Shown here in pieces: positions 8,431 through 15,511 of a stretch of 17,588 bases of DNA. A model generated the notes under the pieces. It did no database searches, was not told the DNA's origin, and worked only from the letters and a program-made list of their open reading frames with translations. Source of the stretch: Gemmatimonadota bacterium (lineage in GTDB: Bacteria > Gemmatimonadota > Gemmatimonadetes > Longimicrobiales > Longimicrobiaceae); NCBI GenBank assembly GCA_019348475.1, contig JAHWJJ010000023.1, positions 1 to 17,588 on the forward strand, read 5' to 3'. The first letter of the stretch is position 1. Every line of letters starts with the position of its first letter. A program made the position numbers and the translations under genes.

Positions 8431-9804
8431 TCAATCCGCGATCCGCGGACGCCCGCCGGCGAGAGCGGCCGACGTCTCGGCCGTTGCGGCTGCCGCATCC
8501 CGCCCGGCCGGGAGCAGCAGGCGCGCCGTGCACCCCGGCGCGTCGGGGCGGTTGGCGAGCGTGAGAGTGCCGCCGTGCGCCTCCGCGATCTGCCGCGACA
8601 GCACCAGTCCGATGCCGGTGCCGTGCGGCTTGGTGGTGTAGAAGGGGACGAACAGGTTGGCCGTGTCGGCCAGACCCTGCCCCTGGTCCCGCACCCAGAG
8701 CTCCACCAGGCCGTCGCGGAGGGCCCACCCCACCTCCAACGCGCCCCCCGTCTCCAGCGACGCGTCCGCGGCGTTGCGCACCAGGTTGATGAGGAGCTGG
8801 TCCAGCTGGTCGCCGTCCGCGTGCAGGCTCGTGGGCGGGCCCGGGCGGACGGAGACCGGCACCCGCGTCTCCAGGCTGGCCACGCGCCGCACCCACGGCT
8901 CCACCTCCAGCGGCGCCATCTCCGGACGGGGGAGGCGCGCCAGCCGGGCGTAGCTGGCCATGAAGCGCCCCAGCGCGGCGGCCCGCGCGGCGACCACGTC
9001 CAGCCCCTGCTCCAGGTCTTCGCGCAGATCCGGCGGGGGCGGGTCGCGCCGCATCAGGTCGCGCAGGCTGCCCGCGATGGAGCGGATGGGCGCGAGCGAG
9101 TTGTTGATCTCGTGGCTAAGCACCCGCACCAGCCGCTGCCACGCCTGGCGCTCCTCCTCGCGCAGCGCCCGGCTCAGGTCCGAGAGGACCAGCAGGTGGT
9201 GCGGCAGCCCCGCCTGCCGAAAGGTGGTCCGGCGCACCTCCCACCGCCCCGATCCGCCGGGGAAGGCCGCCTCCACCATCCGCGGCGCGTCCCCCGCCAG
9301 GCAGGGCGCCAGCCCCACCTCGTCCGCGCGCCGGCCCAGCAGGCGGGCCGCGGGGGCGCCCAGCAGCCGCTCACCCGCGCGGTTCACCAGGCGCAGCGCG
9401 TCGTCCCCGTCAAAGGCGAACACGGCCACGTCGATCTCCGCCATCACCGTCCGCAGCAGCGCCGTGGCCTCCAGCGCGCCCAGCCGCTGCTCGCGCAGGC
9501 GCGTGCTCAGGGCGTTCACCTCCAGCAGCGCCAGCCCCAGGGCGTCGTCCGGGCGGGCCCCGCGGGAGGCGACGGAGAAGTCGCCCTCCCGCAGCCCCGC
9601 CAGCAGGTTGGAGAGCGTCTGCAGGGGACGGATCACCTGCTCCCGCTGGTACAGCGCGAACCCGCACCAGAGGACCAGGACGAGCAGGGTGAGCATCCAC
9701 CGGCCACGGGATGGGCCGCCGGTCCAGAGCAGCGCGAGCGCGACCGCGGCGCCGGGAAGTCCGATGAGCAGCCCCAGCAGCAGGATGCGGCGTTCGTACT
9801 GCAT
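8431..9804 (-). CDS. NtrB/NtrY-type sensor histidine kinase
   Basis: A 457-residue membrane sensor kinase. Two transmembrane helices (about 7-27 and 36-52) are joined by a very short periplasmic loop, so sensing is probably in or inside the membrane. A HAMP-like stretch (57-110) is followed by a PAS-like domain (112-210, MAEIDVAVFAFDGDDALRLV). The dimerisation/phosphoacceptor helix is VLSHEINNSLAPIRSIAGSL with His231, and the HEINNSLAPI form is typical of kinases that pair with NtrC-class regulators. The ATPase domain shows the N box (LLINLVRNAADAS, Asn344), G1 (VRDQGQGL, Asp373) and G2 (PHGTGIGL, 394-400). It is the last gene of the operon, 23 bases after the regulator's stop. An alternative GTG start at 9831 overlaps that stop as GTGA and would add nine mostly basic residues; ATG 9804 is chosen for the hydrophobic N-terminus. 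The partner is almost certainly the regulator next door. Confidence 0.9.
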   Translation of the reverse strand: MQYERRILLLGLLIGLPGAAVALALLWTGGPSRGRWMLTLLVLVLWCGFALYQREQVIRPLQTLSNLLAGLREGDFSVASRGARPDDALGLALLEVNALSTRLREQRLGALEATALLRTVMAEIDVAVFAFDGDDALRLVNRAGERLLGAPAARLLGRRADEVGLAPCLAGDAPRMVEAAFPGGSGRWEVRRTTFRQAGLPHHLLVLSDLSRALREEERQAWQRLVRVLSHEINNSLAPIRSIAGSLRDLMRRDPPPPDLREDLEQGLDVVAARAAALGRFMASYARLARLPRPEMAPLEVEPWVRRVASLETRVPVSVRPGPPTSLHADGDQLDQLLINLVRNAADASLETGGALEVGWALRDGLVELWVRDQGQGLADTANLFVPFYTTKPHGTGIGLVLSRQIAEAHGGTLTLANRPDAPGCTARLLLPAGRDAAAATAETSAALAGGRPRIAD

Positions 9805-9827
9805 GGCCCACCGGCGCCGGCGGCGGG

Positions 9828-11198
9828 TCACAGGCCGTAGCGCTGCAGGCGGCGGTAGAGGGCGCTGCGGGACAGCCCCAGCGCGTGCGCCGCCTGGGTC
9901 ACGTTGCCGCCGTGCCGCTTGAGCGCCTTGCGGATCAGGGTGCGCTCCACCTCCTCCAGCTCCATTTCCTCCAGGTCGGGCCCGCTCTCCTCCGGGCGGT
10001 ACAGGTTCAGGTCCGCCGTGCGCACCGTGTCGCCCTGCGCCAGCAGCACCGCGCGCTCCACCGCGTGCTCCAGCTCGCGGACGTTCCCCGGCCACTCGTA
10101 TTGCAGCAGGGCCTGCATGGCCCCGGGCTCAAAGCCCGCCAGCGGCTTGCGGTAGCGCTCCGCCTGCCGGCGCAGGAAGAAGGCGGCCAGGAGCGGGATG
10201 TCTTCGCGCCGCTGACGCAGGGGCGGCAGGCGGATCTCCACGGTGTTCAGCCGGTAGAGCAGGTCCTCGCGAAAGCGCCCCGCCTGCACCTCTTCGCGGA
10301 TGTCGACGTTGGTGGCGGCCAGGATGCGCGCGTCGGAGGTGCGGGCCCGGGACGACCCCACCCGCTGGAACTCGCCCGTCTGCAGCACGCGCAGCAGCCT
10401 GGCCTGCAGCTTCATGGGCAGGTTGCCGATCTCGTCCAGGAACAGGGTGCCGCCGTCCGCCAGTTCGAAGTACCCCACCCGGTCGGCCTTGGCGTCGGTG
10501 AACGCGCCCTTCACGTGGCCGAACAGTTCGCTCTCGAACACGCCCTCCGACAGTCCGCCCGCGTTCACCGTCACCAGCGGCCTGCGCGCGCGCTGCGAGG
10601 CGGCGTGCAGCGCGCGGGCGACCACCTCCTTGCCCGTGCCGTGCTCGCCGGTGATGAGCACGTTGGCCAGCGAGGGCCCCACCCGCTCGATCATGCGCAG
10701 CACCGGCTGCATGGCGGCCGACTCCGCGATCAGGGCGGGGGCCCCGCCGCCCCGCAGCACCCGGTTCTCGTCCTCCAGCCGCTCGCTGCGGCGAAGGGCG
10801 CGGGTGAGTTCCACCTGCGTGCGTAGCGTCGCCAGCAGGCGCGCGTTGTCCCAGGGCTTCTCCACGTAGTCCCGCGCGCCGCGGCGCATGGCCTCCACCG
10901 CTCCCTCCACGCTCCCCCACGCCGTCATCACCACCACGGGCACGTGCGCGTCCGCGGCGACGACGCGGGCCAGCAGGTCCAGCCCCTCGCGCCCGGAGGT
11001 GGTGTCGCGGGTATAGTTCAGGTCCACCAGGGCTACGTCCGGCACCTGGTCCCGCAGCATCTGCAGGAACTCGGCAGGGGACGCGGCGGTGCCCACGCGG
11101 AACCCCTCGGCCTTGAGCAGCAGGTGCAGCGCGTGCAGCACGTCCGGCTGGTCGTCGGCGACCAGGACGTACGGCGCGGATGAGCTGGAGTGGTTCAT
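9828..11198 (-). CDS. NtrC-family sigma-54-dependent response regulator
   Basis: A 456-residue three-domain activator. The receiver domain (about 10-125) has acidic residues Asp15/Asp16 (VADDQPD), phosphoacceptor Asp59 (VALVDLNYT), Thr92 and Lys114 (YVEKPW). The AAA+ domain (about 152-390) has Walker A GEHGTGKE (184-191), the sigma-54 contact loop GAFTDA (231-236, in place of the common GAFTGA), Walker B GGTLFLDEIG (249-258), the arginine-finger region FREDLLYRL and the WPGNVREL motif. The C-terminus (about 414-456) is a Fis-type helix-turn-helix (GGNVTQAAHALGLSRSALYRRL). Length and order are those of NtrC/ZraR/AtoC. Start: ATG 11196-11198, with an adjacent GTG (11199-11201) as alternative; neither has a strong Shine-Dalgarno. 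It lies 49 bases after the permease stop and just before the kinase gene. Likely role: when phosphorylated, it activates the sigma-54 promoter in front of this same operon. Confidence 0.93.
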   Translation of the reverse strand: MNHSSSSAPYVLVADDQPDVLHALHLLLKAEGFRVGTAASPAEFLQMLRDQVPDVALVDLNYTRDTTSGREGLDLLARVVAADAHVPVVVMTAWGSVEGAVEAMRRGARDYVEKPWDNARLLATLRTQVELTRALRRSERLEDENRVLRGGGAPALIAESAAMQPVLRMIERVGPSLANVLITGEHGTGKEVVARALHAASQRARRPLVTVNAGGLSEGVFESELFGHVKGAFTDAKADRVGYFELADGGTLFLDEIGNLPMKLQARLLRVLQTGEFQRVGSSRARTSDARILAATNVDIREEVQAGRFREDLLYRLNTVEIRLPPLRQRREDIPLLAAFFLRRQAERYRKPLAGFEPGAMQALLQYEWPGNVRELEHAVERAVLLAQGDTVRTADLNLYRPEESGPDLEEMELEEVERTLIRKALKRHGGNVTQAAHALGLSRSALYRRLQRYGL

Positions 11199-11247
11199 CA
11201 CCGGGGGATGGGTGCGTGCCGCGCGCGCGGCCGGAGCGGGGCCGGCC

Positions 11248-13635
11248 TCATTCCGCGCGCAGGGCGGCCGTGGGGTCCATGCGCGCGGCCCGCCGGGCGG
11301 GAAGGTAGGTGGCGAGCAGGGCCACCGCCGCCGTGAACAGCGCCACCCCCGCCAGCGTGGCCGGCTCCACGGCGCGGACCCCGAAGAGCAGGCTCGCCAT
11401 CACCCGCGTCAGGAAGAGCGAGGCCGCCAGGCCGATCGCGATCCCCAGGAGCGTGAGCCGCATCCCCTGGCCCAGGATCCGGCCCAGCACCTCGTGCGGG
11501 TCCGCGCCCACGGCCATCCGCAGCCCGATCTCCTGCCGGCGCTGCGCGACGGAGTACGACACGGTGCCGTACAGCCCCAGCGCCGCCAGCAGCAGCGCCA
11601 TCCCCGCGAAGCTCGCCAGCACCACCAGGGTGATGCGGGGCCGGGCCACGTTGTCGCCGAGGATCTCGTCCATCGTGCGGACGGCGCCCACCGCCTGGTC
11701 GGGGTCCACCTCCCGCACGGCCGCGGCGGCCGGCGCGGCGAGCGCCCCGGCATCCCCCGCGGCGCGGATCACGAAGGCCAGGCGCCGCGACGGGGCCTGC
11801 GCGAAGGGGCGGTAGATGGCGGGCGCGGGAGGCCGGGTCGGCCCGGTCTCGCGCACGTCCCCCACGATCCCCACGATCCGGGCGGAGACGGTGTCGCTGC
11901 CCCAGGTGTGGCCGATCCGCCGTCCGACGGGGTCCTCGCCGGGAAAGTACCTGCGCGCCATCTCCTGGTTGACCACCGCCACATGCGCCCCGCCCGTATC
12001 GGAGGGCGCAAAGGCGCGGCCGCGCAGCAGCGGAATGCCCAGCGCCGCGAAGTAGTCGCCCGCGACCACCCGAAAGTCGGCGGCGAGCCCGGACGCGTGC
12101 TCCGCCGGCGGCCGGTCCTCGCGGTAGAAGCCGTGGGCCATCTTCGCGTCCATGAGGGGAAGGTACATGTCGGCGCCGACCGCCCCTACCCCGGGAAGCT
12201 CCCGCAGGCGCGGCAGCAGCCGGTCCACGAACCCCCGGAGCGCCGCCTCGTCCCCGTAGCGCGCGGACGCGAGCCGCATGCGCAGGGTCAGCACCCCCCG
12301 GGTCTCCACCCCCGTGTCCACGGCCAGGATGTTCCGCAGGCTGCGCCCCAGCAGTCCCGCGCCGGCCAGGAGAATCACCGTGAGCGCCACCTGCACCAGC
12401 ACGAACGCGTGGCGAAGGCCGCCGCGGCCCCCGAGCGCCCCGCCGCCGCCCTGGCGCAGCGCGTGGGACAGCTTCACGGACGAGCCCAGCACGGCGGGCG
12501 CCGTGCCGAACGCGATCCCCGTCAGGAGCGTGCTGGCCAGGGCAAACCCCAGCACGCGCCCGTCCACCCGCACCTCCTCCAGCCGCGGGAGCGGCAGCTC
12601 GCCTGGCAGCAGGCGCACCAGCGCCTCGGTCCCCCACACCGCCAGCAGCAGCCCCAGCACTCCGGCGATCCCGGCCAGCAGCACGCTTTCCACCAGCGCC
12701 TGGCGCACCAGCCGCCCGCGGGTGGCGCCCAGCGCCAGCCGAAGGGCCATCTCGCGGGAGCGCGCGGCGGCGCGGCCCAGGAGCAGGTTGGCCACGTTCG
12801 CGCAGGCGATCAGCAGCAGCAGGCCAACGGCGCCCAGCAGCACCAGGAGCGCCGGGCGCACGCCGCCGGTCACCTGTTCGTGCACGGGCAGGAGCGTCGC
12901 GACGCGCCCGCGGTTGGACCGGGGCTGTTCCTTCGCCAGCTGGCGGGAGATCGCCTCCATCTCCGCCTGCGCCCGCGCGAGCGTCACGTCCGGCCGCAGC
13001 CGGCCGACCACCTGCAGGTACCGCCCCCGCCACCCCGGGTCCAGCTCCACGGGCATCCACAGGTCCATCCGCGCGCCGGGCGCCCGGAACCCCTCCGGCA
13101 TCACGCCGAGCACGGTCACCGGGCTGCCGTTGATGGTGATGGCCCGGCCGACCACCGCCGGGTCGCCGCCGAAGCGGCGCTGCCAGAACGCGTGGCTGAG
13201 CACCGCCACGCCCTCGCCGGGGTCGCCCGGGCGGTAGGTGCGCCCCAGCCGCGCGTCCGCCTGCAGGGTGGCGAAGTAGTTCAGCGTCGTCAGCATGGAC
13301 GTGACCTCCTCCGCCGGGCCGTCCCCGGTCAGCGTCTGCGGCCACTCGGAGCTGGCGGCCAGTTCCGCGAAGCTCTCCGCCCGGGCCCGCCACGCGGAAT
13401 AGTCCGCCGGCGACACGTAGTTCCGCTCCAGCGTGGGCGTGCGCTCCCACACCATCACCAGGCGCTCCGGGTCCGTGTAGGCCAGCGGCCGCAGGAGCAC
13501 GGAGTTCACCACGGTGAACATGGCCGTGCCCGCGCCGATCCCGAGCGCCAGGGTGAGCACGGCGACGGCGGTCAAGCCCGGGTTGGTGAACAGCTTGCGG
13601 GCGCCGTAGCGAACGTCGTGCAGCAGCGCGTTCAT
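11248..13635 (-). CDS. ADOP-like ABC transporter permease (MacB/FtsX type, duplicated)
   Basis: A 795-residue permease with two MacB-type halves, as in the ADOP (acidobacterial duplicated orphan permease) group. It begins with cytoplasmic LLHDVRYGARKLFTNPG and a first membrane helix (about 21-45). A large periplasmic MacB_PCD domain follows (about 50-255, with SPADYSAWR, VLSHAFWQRRFGGDP, VLGVMPEGF). The first FtsX domain (about 262-385) contains LLLIACANVANLLLGRAAAR and REMALRLALGATRGRLVRQ. The second half starts at a helix about 410-430, has a second periplasmic domain and ends with a second FtsX domain (QRRQEIGLRMAVGADPHEVL) and LPARRAARMDPTAALRAE. Such systems usually do not move solutes through a pore; MacB relatives drive export of peptides, siderophores or toxins by mechanotransmission. 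The ATG overlaps the ATPase stop by 4 bases (ATGA), so the two are translationally coupled and form one transporter. Confidence 0.92.
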   Translation of the reverse strand: MNALLHDVRYGARKLFTNPGLTAVAVLTLALGIGAGTAMFTVVNSVLLRPLAYTDPERLVMVWERTPTLERNYVSPADYSAWRARAESFAELAASSEWPQTLTGDGPAEEVTSMLTTLNYFATLQADARLGRTYRPGDPGEGVAVLSHAFWQRRFGGDPAVVGRAITINGSPVTVLGVMPEGFRAPGARMDLWMPVELDPGWRGRYLQVVGRLRPDVTLARAQAEMEAISRQLAKEQPRSNRGRVATLLPVHEQVTGGVRPALLVLLGAVGLLLLIACANVANLLLGRAAARSREMALRLALGATRGRLVRQALVESVLLAGIAGVLGLLLAVWGTEALVRLLPGELPLPRLEEVRVDGRVLGFALASTLLTGIAFGTAPAVLGSSVKLSHALRQGGGGALGGRGGLRHAFVLVQVALTVILLAGAGLLGRSLRNILAVDTGVETRGVLTLRMRLASARYGDEAALRGFVDRLLPRLRELPGVGAVGADMYLPLMDAKMAHGFYREDRPPAEHASGLAADFRVVAGDYFAALGIPLLRGRAFAPSDTGGAHVAVVNQEMARRYFPGEDPVGRRIGHTWGSDTVSARIVGIVGDVRETGPTRPPAPAIYRPFAQAPSRRLAFVIRAAGDAGALAAPAAAAVREVDPDQAVGAVRTMDEILGDNVARPRITLVVLASFAGMALLLAALGLYGTVSYSVAQRRQEIGLRMAVGADPHEVLGRILGQGMRLTLLGIAIGLAASLFLTRVMASLLFGVRAVEPATLAGVALFTAAVALLATYLPARRAARMDPTAALRAE

Positions 13636-14369
13636 GCCCGGAGGCCCGCGTGTGCGGCAAGCGGCTCCGCCCCGCGCGCGGTGGCCTCCTCCACCACCTG
13701 GCCGTCGAAGAGGTGCACGGTGCGTTCGGCGTACTCCGCGTAGCCGGGATCGTGCGTGACCATCACCACGGTGCTGCCGCCCCGGTGCAGGTCGCGCAGC
13801 AGGTGCATCACCGCCTCGCCGTTCGTGCTGTCCAGGTTGCCGGTGGGCTCGTCCGCCAGCAGCACGCGGGGCGACCCGACGACGGCGCGGGCCACCGCCA
13901 CGCGCTGCTGCTGGCCGCCGGAGAGCTGCGCCGGGTAGTGCCGGGCGCGGCCGGCCATCCCCACCCGCTGCAGGGCCTGCTCCACCCGCCGCCGTCGCTG
14001 CGCCGCGTCCATCGTCCGGTAGGTGAGCGGCAGCTCCACGTTCTCGTAGACGGTGAGGTCGGCGATCAGGTTGAACGCCTGGAAGATGAAGCCGATCTCG
14101 CGGTTGCGGATGCGCGCGCGCTGCGCCGGCGTCAGGCCGGCCGTCCGATCGCCGCCCAGCCGGTACTCGCCCGCGGTGGGTGTCTCCAGCAACCCCAGCA
14201 CCGAGAGGAGCGTCGTCTTTCCGCAGCCGCTGGGCCCGGCAACGGCGACGAACTCCCCGGGATGGATCTGCAGGTGGACGTTTCGGAGCGCCTGCGTCTC
14301 GACCTCTTCGGTCAAGAACACCTTCTCCACCCCCACCAGCTCGATCAGCGGCCCGGACTGGTTGCGCAT
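13632..14369 (-). CDS. MacB/LolD-type ABC transporter ATP-binding protein
   Basis: A 245-residue ATPase. It shows Walker A GPSGCGKT (45-52), Q-loop Gln97 (GFIFQAFNLI), signature LSGGQQQRVAVARA (149-162), Walker B VLLADEPTGNLDS (169-181, catalytic Glu174) and H-loop His206 (MVTHDPGYA). LADEPTGNLDS and the FQAFNL form are those of the MacB/LolD/FtsE family, which pairs with FtsX-like permeases such as the one encoded next. Start: the frame stays open up to 14522, but ATG 14367-14369 (MRNQSGPLIELVGVEKVF) is chosen. The extra 51 residues are low-complexity Ala/Pro/Arg, and an upstream ATG lies inside the putative sigma-54 promoter at 14484-14499. No strong Shine-Dalgarno is seen. It is the first gene of the four-gene operon with permease, regulator and kinase. 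Partner and activity are clear; the cargo is not. Confidence 0.93.
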   Translation of the reverse strand: MRNQSGPLIELVGVEKVFLTEEVETQALRNVHLQIHPGEFVAVAGPSGCGKTTLLSVLGLLETPTAGEYRLGGDRTAGLTPAQRARIRNREIGFIFQAFNLIADLTVYENVELPLTYRTMDAAQRRRRVEQALQRVGMAGRARHYPAQLSGGQQQRVAVARAVVGSPRVLLADEPTGNLDSTNGEAVMHLLRDLHRGGSTVVMVTHDPGYAEYAERTVHLFDGQVVEEATARGAEPLAAHAGLRA

Positions 14370-14483
14370 CTGGATTTCGGCGTGCGGTGCGGATGCCGGC
14401 CTGCGGGCTCCCGCGGCGGGCGCGAGGGGCGCGAGAAGGGATGGAACACCCGCGCGACGGGCGGGGGCTGGCGCTGGAACAGA

Positions 14484-14499
14484 GACAAGGTCCATGCCA
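14484..14499 (-). promoter_or_regulatory. Putative sigma-54 promoter of the transporter/two-component operon
   Basis: Read on the minus strand: TGGCATG, four bases (GACC), then TTGTC. The sigma-54 consensus is TGGCACG-N4-TTGCW. The -24 GG (14498-14497) and the -12 G (14486) have the required spacing; the only differences are CAC to CAT and GC to GT. Expected start of transcription is near 14473, leaving a leader of about 100 bases before ATG 14369. That the operon encodes an NtrC-type activator supports the call. Confidence 0.62.
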
Positions 14500-14582
14500 G
14501 CCTGGGCGATGCGTAAAGTCAAGCCAGATCAACGATTCAAACCGAAGCGCGGGGCACCCGCGGCGCCCCGGTTGTCCGGTCG

Positions 14583-14605
14583 TGGGATTCCGCCGTCCCA
14601 GAATC
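14583..14605. promoter_or_regulatory. Candidate upstream activator site (dyad)
   Basis: Two overlapping dyads: TGGGA (14583-14587) with TCCCA (14596-14600), and GATTC (14586-14590) with GAATC (14601-14605). The centre is about 120 bases upstream of the expected sigma-54 transcript start, where NtrC-class enhancer sites usually sit. The arms are only 5 bp, so chance is possible. Confidence 0.3.
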
Positions 14606-14667
14606 GAACACCTCACCGGCGGGTGCGGCCGCGTGCCCTCAATCCCGGCTGTCCGCGAGAGCGAGGG

Positions 14668-14697
14668 TTGCCCAATGTTTCGTGGCCGGTTTAGAAT
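14668..14697 (+). promoter_or_regulatory. Sigma-70-type promoter of the small peptide gene
   Basis: TTGCCC (14668-14673) and TAGAAT (14692-14697), 18 bases apart, match the housekeeping consensus at 4/6 and 5/6. They stand in one of the few AT-richer patches of the window. Transcription should start near 14705, giving a leader of about 60 bases. It points away from the sigma-54 promoter of the transporter operon. Confidence 0.6.
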
Positions 14698-14752
14698 GCG
14701 TACTCCTTCCGCCGCCGCACGCGCCGCGCGGACCCATCCGTCCCCGTCCATC

Positions 14753-14759
14753 GGAGGAG
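14753..14759 (+). promoter_or_regulatory. Strong ribosome binding site of the small peptide gene
   Basis: GGAGGAG stands 7 bases before ATG 14767. It is the best-placed Shine-Dalgarno in the window, where most starts have weak or no sites. It supports that the 56-codon frame is translated. Confidence 0.75.
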
Positions 14760-14766
14760 CACGCCC

Positions 14767-14937
14767 ATGAACAAGCTGCGGCTGAACCCGGAAGACCTCG
14801 CCGTCGACACCTTTCAGACCGGTGATAACCGCACGCCCCAGCGGGGGACGGTGGCCGCGCACGCGGACACCAAGATCTTCTGCCTCTCCACCCTCAAGAC
14901 GGACATGACCTGCTGTCCCTGCACCCCGATGATCTGA
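14767..14937 (+). CDS. Orphan RiPP (lanthipeptide-like) precursor peptide, 56 residues
   Basis: A 56-residue peptide. The N-terminal half MNKLRLNPEDLAVDTFQTG resembles leader peptides of class I lanthipeptides from Bacteroidota and Gemmatimonadota (pinensin-like pattern KLxLNxxxLxVxSFxT). The middle GTVAAHADT may hold the end of the leader. The C-terminal part, from about 36 to 56, is a plausible core with Cys39, Cys49, Cys50, Cys52 and Ser41, Thr42, Thr45, Thr48, Thr53. These could give dehydro-residues and (methyl)lanthionine rings; MTCCPCTP is the most ring-prone part. Its own promoter, strong ribosome binding site and perfect terminator bracket the frame, so it is a single-gene unit. No lanthionine dehydratase or cyclase is in the window, so modifying enzymes would act from elsewhere. 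Alternatives: another Cys-rich RiPP class, or a small metal-binding peptide. Translation is likely; the class is inferred from memory of leader patterns. Confidence 0.72.
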   Translation: MNKLRLNPEDLAVDTFQTGDNRTPQRGTVAAHADTKIFCLSTLKTDMTCCPCTPMI

Positions 14938-14959
14938 CGCGCGGCGGCCGGCGCAGACG

Positions 14960-14990
14960 CGGGCCCGGCGGATTCCCTCCGCCGGGCCCG
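14960..14990 (+). terminator. Terminator after the small peptide gene
   Basis: A perfect 13-bp inverted repeat, CGGGCCCGGCGGA (14960-14972) with TCCGCCGGGCCCG (14978-14990), encloses a 5-base loop. It starts 22 bases after the stop and is followed by TTCCACGTTCTC, a weak T-rich run. It may also stop transcription arriving from dut on the other strand. Confidence 0.72.
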
Positions 14991-15036
14991 TTCCACGTTC
15001 TCGCGGCCGAGCCGCCGTTTAGCCCACCGGTGCGGC

Positions 15037-15058
15037 CGCCGCGGAGGTCGCCGCGGCG
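15037..15058 (-). terminator. Possible hairpin after dut
   Basis: CGCCGCGG (15037-15044) pairs perfectly with CCGCGGCG (15051-15058) across a 6-base loop, just downstream of the dut stop at 15065-15067. No T-tract follows on the minus strand, so this is only a weak call; GC-rich hairpins arise easily here. Confidence 0.3.
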
Positions 15059-15064
15059 TCTTGA

Positions 15065-15511
15065 TCAGTGCCCGGTAGAGCCGAAGCCGCCCGCGCCGCG
15101 GCCGGACTCGCTCAGCGCCTGCGCCTCTTCCACCTCCGGCGCCAGGAACCGCGCGAACACCAGCTGCGCGATGCGCGTTCCGCGGGGGATGGGGACCGGC
15201 TCCGACCCGGCGTTCCAGACGATCACCTTCAGCTCGCCGCGGTAGTCGGGGTCGATGGTGGCGGGGGAGTTGGGGAGGGTGATGCCGTGGCGTAGCGCCA
15301 GGCCGGAGCGCGGGCGCACCTGGCACTCCACGTCCGCGGGGAGTTCCATCGCCAGCCCCGTGCGCACCAGCCGCCGCTCCCCCGCCCCGAGGACGAAGTC
15401 CGGCTCCGCCGACGCCACGTCGTAGCCGGCGGACCCCGGCGTCTGCCGCGCCGGGAGCGGCAGGTCGGGGTTGTTTTGCAGCCGCCGGAAACGAACGCGG
15501 TCCGCGGCCAT
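15065..15511 (-). CDS. dut: dUTP diphosphatase (dUTPase)
   Basis: Hydrolyses dUTP to dUMP and pyrophosphate, keeping uracil out of DNA and feeding thymidylate synthesis; a cytoplasmic homotrimer. The 148-residue length is typical. All five family motifs are present in order: motif 1 GSAGYDV (26-32), motif 2 RPRSGLALRHGI (67-77), motif 3 NSPATIDPDYRGELKVIVWN (81-100, catalytic Asp87), motif 4 GTRIAQLVF (111-119) and the C-terminal glycine-rich arm RGAGGFGSTG (138-147). The third motif has NSPATID in place of the more usual NSPGTID, a minor change. The start ATG 15511 overlaps the TGA of the upstream gene by one base (TGATG), so the two genes are probably translated together. It converges on the small peptide gene, with hairpins between. 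Identity is secure. Confidence 0.96.
   Translation of the reverse strand: MAADRVRFRRLQNNPDLPLPARQTPGSAGYDVASAEPDFVLGAGERRLVRTGLAMELPADVECQVRPRSGLALRHGITLPNSPATIDPDYRGELKVIVWNAGSEPVPIPRGTRIAQLVFARFLAPEVEEAQALSESGRGAGGFGSTGH

Noticed and set aside
8006..8564. Short open frames across the inverted-repeat element
   Set aside because: They are frames through a palindromic repeat and the antisense of the kinase gene, with no ribosome binding site or conserved motif.
11089..13743. 884-codon open frame on the plus strand opposite the permease
   Set aside because: Arg/His/Pro/Gln-rich composition, no recognisable motif, and it lies opposite a well-supported permease.
14370..14522. Upstream start codons for the ABC ATPase
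   Set aside because: The added residues are low-complexity, and one candidate ATG lies inside the sigma-54 promoter match, so it would not be in the transcript.
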